A stretch of 64,000 bases of DNA from a virus: IMG/VR virus record IMGVR_UViG_3300045971_000438, positions 62,001 to 126,000 of that record; one strand, 5' to 3'. The notes under the pieces are model-generated. The model was not told the DNA's origin. It ran no database searches and worked only from the letters and a program-made list of their open reading frames with translations. A program made the translations under genes and the position numbers. How positions within the stretch are numbered: the first letter of the stretch is position 1; each line of letters opens with the position of its first letter. Shown here in pieces: positions 37,214 through 46,400 of this stretch.

Positions 37214-38356
37214 ATGAGTGCTATGAATGTAGAAGTTTTTGGAGAATTCAGTGAAAGTGTAAAACTTGCTCTGTCTCAATTCAAAACTCAGACTGAAGAA
37301 ATTACGTTGTTGAAAAGTTTGATCCAAGATTTGGAAAATAAACTTTTAGCAATTCCTGAAAAACAAATTATTACGTTACCTAATGGCAAAATAGGTTTCA
37401 CCGACAAAACAGAAGCAAAACATTTTGTTGATTTATGCAAAGGTATTTTTCTACGAGACGGTGCGGCTGTTAAAGATTTAACAGAAGGTATTGATTCTGA
37501 AGGTGGATATTTGGTTCCTCTTGAAATTAGAAATACTCTAATTATGATGTTGAACCAATATGGGGTGGCTCGTCCTGCTTGTACTGTCATTCCTATTGCT
37601 AGAGAAGAATTATCGATGCCAAAATTGGTAAATGGCGTACAAGTATTCTGGATTGGTGAAGGTCAAACTATTCCACAAACTCAACCTTCATTCGGTGAAT
37701 TCCGTATGCTGGTTAAGAAATTGGCGGCAATGGTTCCAGTAACCTCAGAATTATTGGCTGACAGCGTTATTCCAATTGCTAATTTATTGGCAACTCTGTT
37801 TGCTAATGCCTTGGCAAAAGAAGAAGATCGTGTAATTTTCACGGGTTCTACAATTGTGGGTGACCCGTTCAATGGTGTGTTTGGTGATCCAGGTGTTAAT
37901 AGTTATGTGTTGCCAGCAACCAAGACCAAATTTACTGACATTACTTCTGACATGTTGGCTGAGATTACATCAACATTGATTCCTGCTGCTGCGGATGGTG
38001 CTAAGTTCTATATGCACAGAACTATTTTGAACGTAGTTCGTACCTTGAAGAATTCGATTGGTGAATATATTTACTCACCTGACATTCAACCAGGTACTCC
38101 TGGAATGCTTTGGGGTTACCCCATTGTGTTGTCAGAAGTAATGCCTGCTATAGGGGCTTCTGGTGCAGGTAAACCTTTTATGATTTTTGGTAATATGGCT
38201 CATTACTATATTGGGGACAGGATGGCGTTATCTGTAGCACGTTCTGACCATGTTGGTTTTGCTCAAGACAAAGTATTTTTAAGAATCATTCAACGCGAAG
38301 CTCTGGCGGCTGCATTACCAGAAGCGTTTATTGTTATTAAGACGGCTGCTCAATAA
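37214..38356 (+). CDS. Major capsid protein (HK97 fold)
   Basis: 380 residues. Residues 1-95 are a coiled-coil delta-like region (SQFKTQTEEITLLKSLIQDL) likely removed by the protease. HK97 core starts at GIDSEGGYLVPLEI and continues WIGEGQTIPQTQPSFGEFRM, VPVTSELLADS, EDRVIFTGS, and ends LPEAFIVIKTAAQ. ATG after GGAGTTAAAAA. Between protease and connector genes, as expected. Confidence 0.95.
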   Translation: MSAMNVEVFGEFSESVKLALSQFKTQTEEITLLKSLIQDLENKLLAIPEKQIITLPNGKIGFTDKTEAKHFVDLCKGIFLRDGAAVKDLTEGIDSEGGYLVPLEIRNTLIMMLNQYGVARPACTVIPIAREELSMPKLVNGVQVFWIGEGQTIPQTQPSFGEFRMLVKKLAAMVPVTSELLADSVIPIANLLATLFANALAKEEDRVIFTGSTIVGDPFNGVFGDPGVNSYVLPATKTKFTDITSDMLAEITSTLIPAAADGAKFYMHRTILNVVRTLKNSIGEYIYSPDIQPGTPGMLWGYPIVLSEVMPAIGASGAGKPFMIFGNMAHYYIGDRMALSVARSDHVGFAQDKVFLRIIQREALAAALPEAFIVIKTAAQ

Positions 38357-38368
38357 TGGAGTTAAAAA

Positions 38369-38662
38369 ATGAGTTTTTATCGGGTTATGTCTACTTTTGT
38401 GGACAATATAAATGGGCACCATTTTAGAGTAGGTCAGTTTATAGAAACAGACCAACAAAATTGGGTTGCACGATTTGGAGATATTTTGAAAAGAGAACAA
38501 ATACTTCCTAATAATGTAGATATTTTTAAAGTGGACACTTCGTTAGAAGATTCGCCTGTTATTGAAAAAATAGTTACAGAGCAACCCAAAGTTGAGAAAG
38601 GTCTTACTAGAAAACCACTTCCTAATAAAGCCATTTTGGGTGACACATCCGAGAACAAATAG
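38369..38662 (+). CDS. Small head protein of unknown role
   Basis: 97 residues. FYRVMSTFVDNINGHHFRVG, FIETDQQNWVARFGDILKRE. Directly after the capsid gene, before the connector gene, so a head-decoration or connector accessory protein is inferred. No domain was recognised. It abuts the next start. Confidence 0.55.
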   Translation: MSFYRVMSTFVDNINGHHFRVGQFIETDQQNWVARFGDILKREQILPNNVDIFKVDTSLEDSPVIEKIVTEQPKVEKGLTRKPLPNKAILGDTSENK

Positions 38663-39352
38663 ATGTCTTTGGATTCTTTTCTTAATGCTTTAGTCACTAC
38701 AGCTATTCAAACATTACAGGTATCTGATGCAACTCTTGGAAATGATTTTGCAGATGATGATCCTATAGTTAGAGTAATGGCTAAAGCCGCTTATTCTCAA
38801 ATTTGTAGTTTTTGTAACAGATATTTTGAAAAGGCTGAATTTAATGAAGAGTATCACAGTGTTTTTGATAAAATAAATCTACGCCACTCACCTGTAGAAA
38901 CAGTTTCTGGACTATGGATACGTGGCGTACCTTTAATATTAGATGTAGATTATTCTGTTGCTGGAAATAGAATAACTTTATTAAAGGCTTATGATTATAT
39001 GGAATATCCTTTATGGGATATGGAATATTTTCCATATTATTATACAGAAAGAATGAGAGAACATTCTGTTTTTACTAATGTTTGTTTGACTAGAGATAAA
39101 GATGTAGTAGTTAAATATACAGGTGGCTATCCGTATGCAGATAGCAATAACGATTTATTTACTGGTCTGCTTTTGCAGACTATGACTTTATATAATAGAC
39201 GTTCTACATTAGGAATGTCTTCTATATCAGGTACTGTGGGTCATACAGGCCCAGCTACGGTGGCAGGTGCCTCTGATATGGGTGATTTGTTAGAAGTCGT
39301 AAAAGGAATTATGATTGCGTTTATAAATTTTAGGGATGTGGATTATGTCTAG
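38663..39352 (+). CDS. Head-tail connector (gp6-like)
   Basis: 229 residues. DPIVRVMAKAAYSQICSFCN and the following RYFEKAEFNEEYH match the N-terminal all-helical part of gp6-type adaptor proteins. The mid-part LRHSPVETVSGLWIRGVPLI has the VxxVxxLxxxG pattern of that family. Fits the adaptor ring below the portal. The end overlaps the next ATG. Confidence 0.75.
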   Translation: MSLDSFLNALVTTAIQTLQVSDATLGNDFADDDPIVRVMAKAAYSQICSFCNRYFEKAEFNEEYHSVFDKINLRHSPVETVSGLWIRGVPLILDVDYSVAGNRITLLKAYDYMEYPLWDMEYFPYYYTERMREHSVFTNVCLTRDKDVVVKYTGGYPYADSNNDLFTGLLLQTMTLYNRRSTLGMSSISGTVGHTGPATVAGASDMGDLLEVVKGIMIAFINFRDVDYV

Positions 39353-39998
39353 TGGGATTCCTACTGTTTTACTTGATTTTGTAAAAGATCTAAATACAAA
39401 CACTAGGAAGAAACAGACTACTTTAGTTGCTGTTAAATCTTTACAATTTCTTAACGAGCAATTAGATAATTTAAAAACAAATCCTGGAGCTTATGGATTA
39501 TCAAGTGCAAGGGCTAATGCTTTAGAAAGGAATTTAATTCGTAGTAGAGCAGCAATAAATGTAAATAGGGATTCTATTAATATAAAGTTGAAATTAAAAG
39601 ATTCTGCTGAAAGTGATCCATCTAGTGTATCAGAATGGGCTGCTATGATTAATAGAGGGCACACTGTTAAAGGTATGAGATCTATATTACCTACAGAAAG
39701 AAAAATGTTGGCCGTTCCTTTTACCATAGGAGGTGATGAAATTGTTTCATTTGCTAGAGGATCAAGAGATCCACATATTGTAGGTAAGTTTGTAAGCCAA
39801 CATGTAGAAAAAAGCTCTTCAGGTAAACCTATGTTGTATTACTTACCTAGAGGAGACCATTTGGTTATGATGGGTAAAATTATGGGAGGCAAATGGGAAG
39901 GAATTGCCACACTATTTCAGTCAATACCCATAAAACAAGCTCCATGGGCAGATGAAATTTTATATAACGTTGCTAAAGCTCTGGGTGCAAAAGTTTAA
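39345..39998 (+). CDS. Head-tail joining / neck protein, unspecified
   Basis: 217 residues from ATG 39345, inside the end of the previous gene (ATGTCTAG overlap). N-terminus helical (LLDFVKDLNTNTRKKQTTLV), the C-terminal half contains FARGSRDPHIVGKFVSQHVE and GKWEGIATLFQSIP. No specific family was recognised; position between connector and tail-terminator genes suggests a neck or minor tail component. Confidence 0.6.
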   Translation: MSSGIPTVLLDFVKDLNTNTRKKQTTLVAVKSLQFLNEQLDNLKTNPGAYGLSSARANALERNLIRSRAAINVNRDSINIKLKLKDSAESDPSSVSEWAAMINRGHTVKGMRSILPTERKMLAVPFTIGGDEIVSFARGSRDPHIVGKFVSQHVEKSSSGKPMLYYLPRGDHLVMMGKIMGGKWEGIATLFQSIPIKQAPWADEILYNVAKALGAKV

Positions 39999-40462
39999 TG
40001 TCCAGAAGAGAAGAAGTTATCGCAGAACTTCGTAGAAGACTACTTGTCAAATTACCTTCAGCAATTATAATTGAAGGAACGGGTGGTATTTGGGGTGCAT
40101 GGGATAAGAAAATACCTTGTATTCATTTATTTGAATTACCTAGTAAAAGAATTCTTACTAAGCCGGGTATTTATACAGTAGAGTTACCAGTTCAAATTGA
40201 ATATGTGGTTAGACTGGGTAGACAGGATGGTTGTAATACTGAAGGTAGAGCTAGATTGTTATGCCTTCAACAGGCACTTGAACTGGATGAGAGATTTACC
40301 AAAGATAGAAACCTTAGAACACAAAGCATTGATTTAGTTATTAGTTATTTCTGTGGATCTGATGAAATAACGTCACCTTTACCTAATATATTAGATGCGG
40401 CTGTTTTGTATGTTTTTAAGTATGTTGACACTTTCTATGGTTATGAAAAATCTAGACATTAA
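39998..40462 (+). CDS. Probable tail-terminator / tail-completion protein
   Basis: 154 residues. EEVIAELRRRLLVKLPSAII, FELPSKRILTKPGIYTVELP, and LALQ-like QQALELDERFTKDRN are consistent with small phage tail completion proteins (gpU-like or HK97 gp10-like) by position and alternating strand pattern. The assignment is mainly positional: between connector and tail-tube genes. ATG shares its first base with the previous stop. Confidence 0.6.
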   Translation: MSRREEVIAELRRRLLVKLPSAIIIEGTGGIWGAWDKKIPCIHLFELPSKRILTKPGIYTVELPVQIEYVVRLGRQDGCNTEGRARLLCLQQALELDERFTKDRNLRTQSIDLVISYFCGSDEITSPLPNILDAAVLYVFKYVDTFYGYEKSRH

Positions 40463-40501
40463 GAATTTTTATTTTTACTTTTACTTTTATGAGGTTTCAA
40501 A

Positions 40502-41500
40502 ATGAATTATCCGTCTCCAAATCCAGCCAACTACACTTTAGGAAAAGGTATTTTATACTTTGACCAATTTGATAGTTCTGGACAATTAACAGGTGAGGTA
40601 GATCTAGGTAATGCTCCAGAACTATCTTTCAATATGTCCGTGGACATGTTAGACCATTTTAGTAGCAGAGCTGGTATATCTTCTAAAGATGCCCAGGTTA
40701 CTAAACTGATTGTGCCCACATTCACTTTCACTTTGGATGAGTTTTCTGATGAAACTTTATCCATGTTATTTTATGGTCAAAGCACTAATGTTATAAATCA
40801 GGCTGCTGTTCCTTATAAAACTGAAGCGTTGCCTGCCACAGTTAATAAAAAATCTTATTACTCGCTTGCTAATCGTAATATTGGTGCTTGGGCTGTTAAT
40901 GTAGTTTATGAAACAGGTAAAACGGCTGCTGATATTCCCGATGATGCTGTATTGACCAATACTTCAGGTGGTGCTACTAATACTTATAGTGCTCTTACGG
41001 CTGTAGGTACTCGGATCTTTTTGAAAACACCTGCAGGTACAGGTTTAGCTGCATCAGGCGACATTTATATTGCTACTGTTAAGATTGCCACATACACAAT
41101 TGCTCCACATTTTGATACTACTAGAGTTTTGATAAAGAAAGGTTCTGCTTGGTTGTTGCCCGGTGTTGATTTTACTCTTGATTCTGATTTAGGCCGTATT
41201 TTGATTGGAACTGATTCTACTTTAACAGGTAGTGAAGTGGTGAGTTTTGGTGTTGCCGCATCTAGTGTTAGAAAAATCAGTGCGGTGTCATCGAATACCT
41301 TAAAAGGCAAAATCAGATTTGTCAGTAACAATCCTGAAGGTGCTCAGTATCAGATGGAAGCGTGGAAGTGTTCCCTGAAACCATCTGGTGACACGGCCTT
41401 TATCAGCGATAATTGGGCAACCGTGAAATTTACAGCTGAAGTGTTACTTGACCGTGAGAATCATCCCTCAAGTCCATATTTGGACGTAACTATATACTAA
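40502..41500 (+). CDS. Major tail tube protein
   Basis: 332 residues. YTLGKGILYFDQFDSSGQLT, GEVDLGNAPELSFNMSVDML, DHFSSRAGISSKDAQVT, a typical start of tube proteins from long-tailed siphophages. The C-terminal part (SGAALEV-like ISAVSSNTLKGKIRFVSNNP, EGAQYQMEAWKCSLKPSGD) is beta-rich. ATG after GAGGTTTCAAA; followed by a strong hairpin at 41528-41559. Confidence 0.85.
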   Translation: MNYPSPNPANYTLGKGILYFDQFDSSGQLTGEVDLGNAPELSFNMSVDMLDHFSSRAGISSKDAQVTKLIVPTFTFTLDEFSDETLSMLFYGQSTNVINQAAVPYKTEALPATVNKKSYYSLANRNIGAWAVNVVYETGKTAADIPDDAVLTNTSGGATNTYSALTAVGTRIFLKTPAGTGLAASGDIYIATVKIATYTIAPHFDTTRVLIKKGSAWLLPGVDFTLDSDLGRILIGTDSTLTGSEVVSFGVAASSVRKISAVSSNTLKGKIRFVSNNPEGAQYQMEAWKCSLKPSGDTAFISDNWATVKFTAEVLLDRENHPSSPYLDVTIY

Positions 41501-41527
41501 GTAAATCAATGACTTAGGTGTTTTAAC

Positions 41528-41559
41528 TAGGCCACTGAAGTTTCTATTCCAGTGGCCTA
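41528..41559 (+). terminator. Terminator after the tail tube gene
   Basis: TAGGCCACTG (41528-41537) pairs perfectly with CAGTGGCCTA (41550-41559). The following stretch is AT-rich (TTAATCTAAAATAAT). It could damp read-through so that the tube gene is expressed more strongly than downstream genes. Confidence 0.7.
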
Positions 41560-41649
41560 TTAATCTAAAATAATAATCAAATATAATCTTTATTTAATAT
41601 TTTTACTGACTTATACTAATGTTTTGCATTTTATATATCAGGCACAAAT

Positions 41650-42384
41650 ATGATTAAAGTTGGAGATAGATTTGAAACGAGGAATTATGGATTTTGCACT
41701 GTTATAGAGTATATAGATTCTTATAATGTAAGAATTAGATTTGAAGATGGAATTGAAATAACTTGTACAGCAGGTGCCTTAAGAACTGGTCAAGTTAAAA
41801 ATCCAAATCATCCTAGTATTTGTGGTATTGGTTTTATTGGAATTGGAATTTATTCTCGTAAAACACATTTAAGAATTTATGATATTTGGAAATGTATGCT
41901 TGGAAGATGTTATGACGAAGGTTATAAAAATTTACATCCTACTTATAAAAGTTGTACAGTCTGTGAAAGATGGTTAAATTTTCAAAACTTTGCTCATGAT
42001 TACTTACAAATGGTGGGTTCAGATTTAAACTGGCAATTAGATAAAGATATTTTATTTAAAAGAAATAAGATATATTCACCAGAAACATGTTGTTTAGTTC
42101 CACCACAAATAAATACACTTTTAATAAAACATGTTGCTAGAAGAGGAGAATTTCGTATTGGAGTTTCCTATGATGAACATTATATAAATCCATATATAGC
42201 TAAATGTCATATTAAAGGAAAAATTAAATATCTTGGTAGTTACAAAACAGAACAAGAAGCACATTTACGCTATAAAGCCGCGAAAGAACAAGAAATAAGA
42301 AGATTAGCTAATTTATTTAAAGACCAACTTGATCCAAGAGTGTATATTGCCTTAATGAATTATGAAGTTGAGATGGACGATTAA
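41650..42384 (+). CDS. HNH-like homing endonuclease with AP2-like C-terminus, paralogue 2
   Basis: 244 residues, closely related to 2190 and 53518. DRFETRNYGFCTVIEYIDSY, then RIYDIWKCMLGRCY, SCTVCERWLNFQNFAHDYL, LNWQLDKDILFK, NKIYSPETCCLVPPQ, and the AP2-like FRIGVSYDEHYINPYIAKCH followed by KYLGSYKTEQEAHLRY. The end is MNYEVEMDD. Free-standing, inserted between the tail-tube and chaperone genes. Confidence 0.78.
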   Translation: MIKVGDRFETRNYGFCTVIEYIDSYNVRIRFEDGIEITCTAGALRTGQVKNPNHPSICGIGFIGIGIYSRKTHLRIYDIWKCMLGRCYDEGYKNLHPTYKSCTVCERWLNFQNFAHDYLQMVGSDLNWQLDKDILFKRNKIYSPETCCLVPPQINTLLIKHVARRGEFRIGVSYDEHYINPYIAKCHIKGKIKYLGSYKTEQEAHLRYKAAKEQEIRRLANLFKDQLDPRVYIALMNYEVEMDD

Positions 42385-42442
42385 AAAATCGTTGCTGGTG
42401 CTACAGTTTTAAAAAGCTTCACACTGATAATGCTAATTCGTT

Positions 42443-42502
42443 AAAGTGGCTTAAACAGCAGTTTTAATGGCTTAAAATGCCACTTTCTCAACACTTGTTG
42501 AG
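42443..42502 (+). other. Two hairpins before the tail chaperone genes
   Basis: AAAGTGGC (42443-42450) pairs with GCCACTTT (42479-42486); immediately after it, CTCAACA (42487-42493) pairs with TGTTGAG (42496-42502). The loop of the first contains GGCTTAAA twice. It may regulate chaperone translation. Confidence 0.55.
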
Positions 42503-42558
42503 TAGTTATGAAAAACAAAAAGTATAAATTCACCTACACTAAGAAGAGGAAAAAAGTT

Positions 42559-43017
42559 ATGAAACCAGCAAGACAAAGAACGAAGTTGGGTGATTCAGAT
42601 TGGACATCTTTATTTCCAGTTAAGCAGTATACAATAGGTACAACTTCTTTAGACATTTCACCTTTATCTATCCAGGAACTTTCGGGTGTTCTAGATAAAT
42701 TGTCTAATATCTCAAATAAAATCCAAAGTGATTTAATAAATAATGAATTAGATGAAGGTGTAGCTAAGTCTTCGGTAACTGTTATCAACCTTGTAAAAAT
42801 AATTATGTCTGAAAGTCCTGATATTCTTTCAGATATCTCAGGTTTGGATGTTGAAGATGTCCAATCGTTGCCATTGGATAAAGCTTTAGAATTGTTTAAT
42901 TTTTGTTTGGATGTAAACATAGAAAGCCAAGAAGGCTTGTTAAAAAACTTCGACGGCCTGACCAGCCGGATATCCAAGTTTACGAGTCCCAAGACGATGA
43001 CTCCAGCGACTCCATAG
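42559..43017 (+). CDS. Tail assembly chaperone, short form (G-like)
   Basis: 152 residues from ATG 42559, preceded by AAGAGGAAAAAAGTT; an upstream ATG at 42508 would add a lysine-rich 17-residue arm. The sequence is KPARQRTKLGDSDWTSLFPV then SIQELSGVLDKLSNISNKIQ. It ends in TSPKTMTPATP after the slip site A AAA AAC (42942-42948). Chaperone for tape measure protein assembly, by position between tube and tape measure genes. Confidence 0.75.
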   Translation: MKPARQRTKLGDSDWTSLFPVKQYTIGTTSLDISPLSIQELSGVLDKLSNISNKIQSDLINNELDEGVAKSSVTVINLVKIIMSESPDILSDISGLDVEDVQSLPLDKALELFNFCLDVNIESQEGLLKNFDGLTSRISKFTSPKTMTPATP

Positions 43018-43304
43018 GCAAGTTAGTTCAATATTTAGTAGAACATGGACATTCTTGGAATGATATAAAAACCTATACTCTTTGTGAAATTGGTGTTTTT
43101 GTCCGAGAATGTAGACTAGGTGATGTATTAAAATATGAACAAGACATCCTTATAGCTTGGTTGGGTACAAATGCGACTGGAGATTATATAAAAGATTTAG
43201 TAAAAAAACAGGATAAAAGATTAAAGAAGAATAAAAAAATAGAAGAAGATCCAGAAGCTAAAAAGAAAGAGTGGTTAAATTTCGCAAGAGCATTTGGAAA
43301 ATAA
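42559..43304 (+). CDS. Tail assembly chaperone, -1 frameshifted long form (GT-like)
   Basis: Slipping back one base on A AAA AAC (42942-42948) joins the upstream frame to KKLRRPDQPDIQVYESQDDD, and continues to TAA 43302-43304, about 249 residues from ATG 42559. The T part contains SIGKLVQYLVEHGHSWNDIK, TYTLCEIGVFVRE and a lysine-rich end. The heptamer fits X XXY YYZ exactly in frame (codons AAA AAC at 42943-42948), as in lambda-type G/GT. The second frame has no good start of its own. Confidence 0.85.
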
Positions 43305-43324
43305 AGTTTAGTTACAATCTTTAA

Positions 43325-43354
43325 ATGAAGTATGAAGTTGAGATAGACGATTAA
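43325..43354 (+). pseudogene. 3' footprint of a fourth HNH/AP2 paralogue
   Basis: ATGAAGTATGAAGTTGAGAT…TAA reads MKYEVEIDD and a stop, matching the ends MNYEVEMDD of 41650 and MNYEVEITD of 53518, with similar bases just after the stop. It lies alone, about 75 bp upstream of the tape measure gene. It is the last ~30 bp of a lost mobile endonuclease. Confidence 0.75.
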
Positions 43355-43395
43355 GAAAATGTTGTTTGTCGCTTTATTAAATCTACGTTATACTA

Positions 43396-43416
43396 CAGTT
43401 TATAATCTATAAACTG
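43396..43416 (+). promoter_or_regulatory. Palindrome before the tape measure gene
   Basis: CAGTTTATA (43396-43404) and TATAAACTG (43408-43416), a 9-bp hairpin or operator, with TATAAT at 43419-43424 and ATG 43429. A promoter -10 box there would give a leaderless transcript, so RNA structure is the likelier role. Confidence 0.45.
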
Positions 43417-43428
43417 GGTATAATCAAA

Positions 43429-46400
43429 ATGTCAGATACCTTAAATTCTTCTATTAATATACAGGTAACGGCTGATACTACAAAAGCTACTGAGTCTTTA
43501 ACAGCGTTACTTTCCTCGTTACAAAAATCATTAGATGCATTTAATAAATTTCCTGGACAGGCAGAAATAGCTGTCAATACCATATCTGCCAGTTTTGGTA
43601 AAGTTAAGACATCTGTTGAGTCAGCTCTAGAACCTCTTAAAAAATTAGAAGGAATGTTTAAAAGCGTATCTGAAAATTCAGGTATAAAAACTTCTTCTGT
43701 CAAAATTGTTGATGACGCTCAAGTAACAAAAGAGATAGGTAGTATTAGATCTTTAGTGGGCACTATTGATTCTGCTAAAGAAAAAATAGCAACTCTTGGA
43801 AGCGGTGATTCTTTATCGGCTTTTAATACAAAATTAGATTTATCAGCTACAAAAGCAACTACATTAGGCAATTATCTCAAGAATGCAGTTACGCAAGGTT
43901 CTGAATTAAGAACTATCATATCTGCTGAAGTAGGTTTAGGAGTTAAACCTAATACTATGTCTGCTTGGGCTACTCTTAATCAAAACGTAAGGGATTACAT
44001 TAGTAATATTATTAGAGCTAATTCTACTACTAATGAAGGGGCTAACGCATTAGTTAATCAACAAAAACTCTTAAATATTAATAAAGGAATTATTGATAGT
44101 AACATTTCTTCTTTGTCAAAAACAGATGCTACATATAGTCAAATATCTACTACAGTTTCAGGATTATTATCTTTACATTTTAAACTCCTAGAAACTGAGA
44201 CTAAGCAATTTAATAATGAAGCTGAAATATCTACAGCTTTAGCAGCTAGAGCTGGAATTATTAAAACATTAGGGCAACTTCAGTCTGAATTAGCTATAAA
44301 ACAGAATAGTTCTTTTGTAAATCCAGGTGATGCTGCTAAGGTTAATGAATTAGTAGCACAAGTAAATCAATTAGGTTTAGCTATAAGAGCTCCAATTTCA
44401 GCATTAAAATCATTTTCAGATGATATTAAAAATACTGCCTCTGCCGCTTCGGATACCAGTTTAAATATTAAGAGTTTATCTTTATCATTACAGAATTATG
44501 CCAATTTAAAAGTACCTGAGGATTCTCTTGGCTTTAAACAACTGATGTCTAGATTAACTGCTCTAAGAAATGAGATAAATAAAACATCAATAAGTTTGGA
44601 TGATCTTGCTAAAAATCCTGTTCTGTCTAAGGAACTAAAATTAGAAGTAGGCATACAACAGGCAGGTATAGGTATTTTATTAGAGCAATTGAATACTATA
44701 GAGCAAGGTTTTATAAAAGATGCTGACGCGGCTAAATTAGATGTTGCCGCTAAAGCCAAACTTGATGTTGCTAATAGAACTGTTGTTGAATCGGGAACAA
44801 AATTAATAGATGTTTTAACAAAACAAAAAGAAGCATTGGTTAAGGTATCAGAAGGAATTATAAAAACGGATTCAGGTACATTTATTTCTTCAAATTTAGC
44901 TGTTTCAAGAGATGCTGTAATTAAATCTATGGCAGATATTGAAGCAACAGCTCTTAAATCATCAGAACAAATAAATTTAATATTAAAGAGTATAGGAGCA
45001 AATGTTTCGTTTGAGAATCTTGCTCAATTAAAATCTGTTTTAGGTAATTTGAAAATTGATTCTTCTGCATCAGAAGGATTAAAGGTTTTAATTCAATTAA
45101 CAGAACAATATTCTTCTATTCAAAAAGAATTAGCTCTTCAAAGTAAAGCGAGTGTCTTTACAATACCAGTAGGTTCAGTTCAACAATTTAGTCAATTTAC
45201 AAGACAAATACGAGATTTGGATAGTCAGTTTAGTCAACTTGGAGTGAATATCAATCATGTTATGAGTGGTGATGTTCCTGTAGAGTTGTTTAATAAGATG
45301 AGTAATGCTGCTAAGAATAGTTCTATGTCAATTAGAGCATCTATGGTTAATGTAGAGACAATTCTTAAACAAGTAAAAGATAGTTTTGGTCAGTCTTTAG
45401 CAGGTGGAATTGGAATGACTGCTACCTTTGACACTTCTCAAGCTACTTCTGCTTTAAAATCTTTATTAACAACTTTAACTACTGTTAAAGAACAAATTGA
45501 TAAATTGGGTCAAAATTCAACAATGTTGGATCCTCTTATTGATAAATTAACTACTTTTACTAGTGAGTTATCTTTACCTATTGAAAGAATAAAAGCTTTA
45601 GAAGAAATACAGAATTTGTTAAAAACAAGTTCTTTAGGTGTAACGCAAGTTCTTGTAAGTTTTAAGGAACAATTATCTACTATATTTATATCTAATTCTT
45701 TAAAAGAATTGCCTAAGCAGTTTGAAGATATATCTCTTCAGATTAAAGGATTAATACAAGAAACAGAACTTCTTAATCAAATATCTTCTAAATCAAATAA
45801 AAAAGGTTCTTATGTTGATTATCAAATGGAATTGCTTCAGTTAAAAGAATTAAATAAAGATTCTTTAGAAGCTTCAAAATCTGTAGATATTCTTATTAAA
45901 AATCTAATGTCTATAGGAAAAACTCCTGCTGGAAAACAACAAATATTTACTGAATTACAAAACCAAGTTAATGGATTAAAAGTTGCTTTTGAACAGAAAT
46001 TTGATGTAAAAATAGATATGACTAATGCAGAATCTGCATTTAAAACTATTATAGAGCAGTATATTCTTTTAAAAGATAAGATCCAAAGTAATACTGTAAA
46101 AATAAAAATGGATACTGCTCAAGTAACTGAGGCAGCAAAATCTACATCAATATCTGGAGATGCAATATTTCAAGCTACAGGGTTGCATAATACCATGCGA
46201 GCTTTAACGGAGGAAGGATCTTTATTATCAAAAGGAATAAGAAATTATTTTACATCAATTGCTGATGGATTAAAAATTGGTAAAGCATCTGTTATGGATT
46301 TTGAAAAAGGTTTGGTTTCATTAGAAGATGAGTTAGTACGATTAAGGTCAGGTGTTGTTACATGGTCAATGGGTATTATGATGATGGGTCAGGCTGTATT

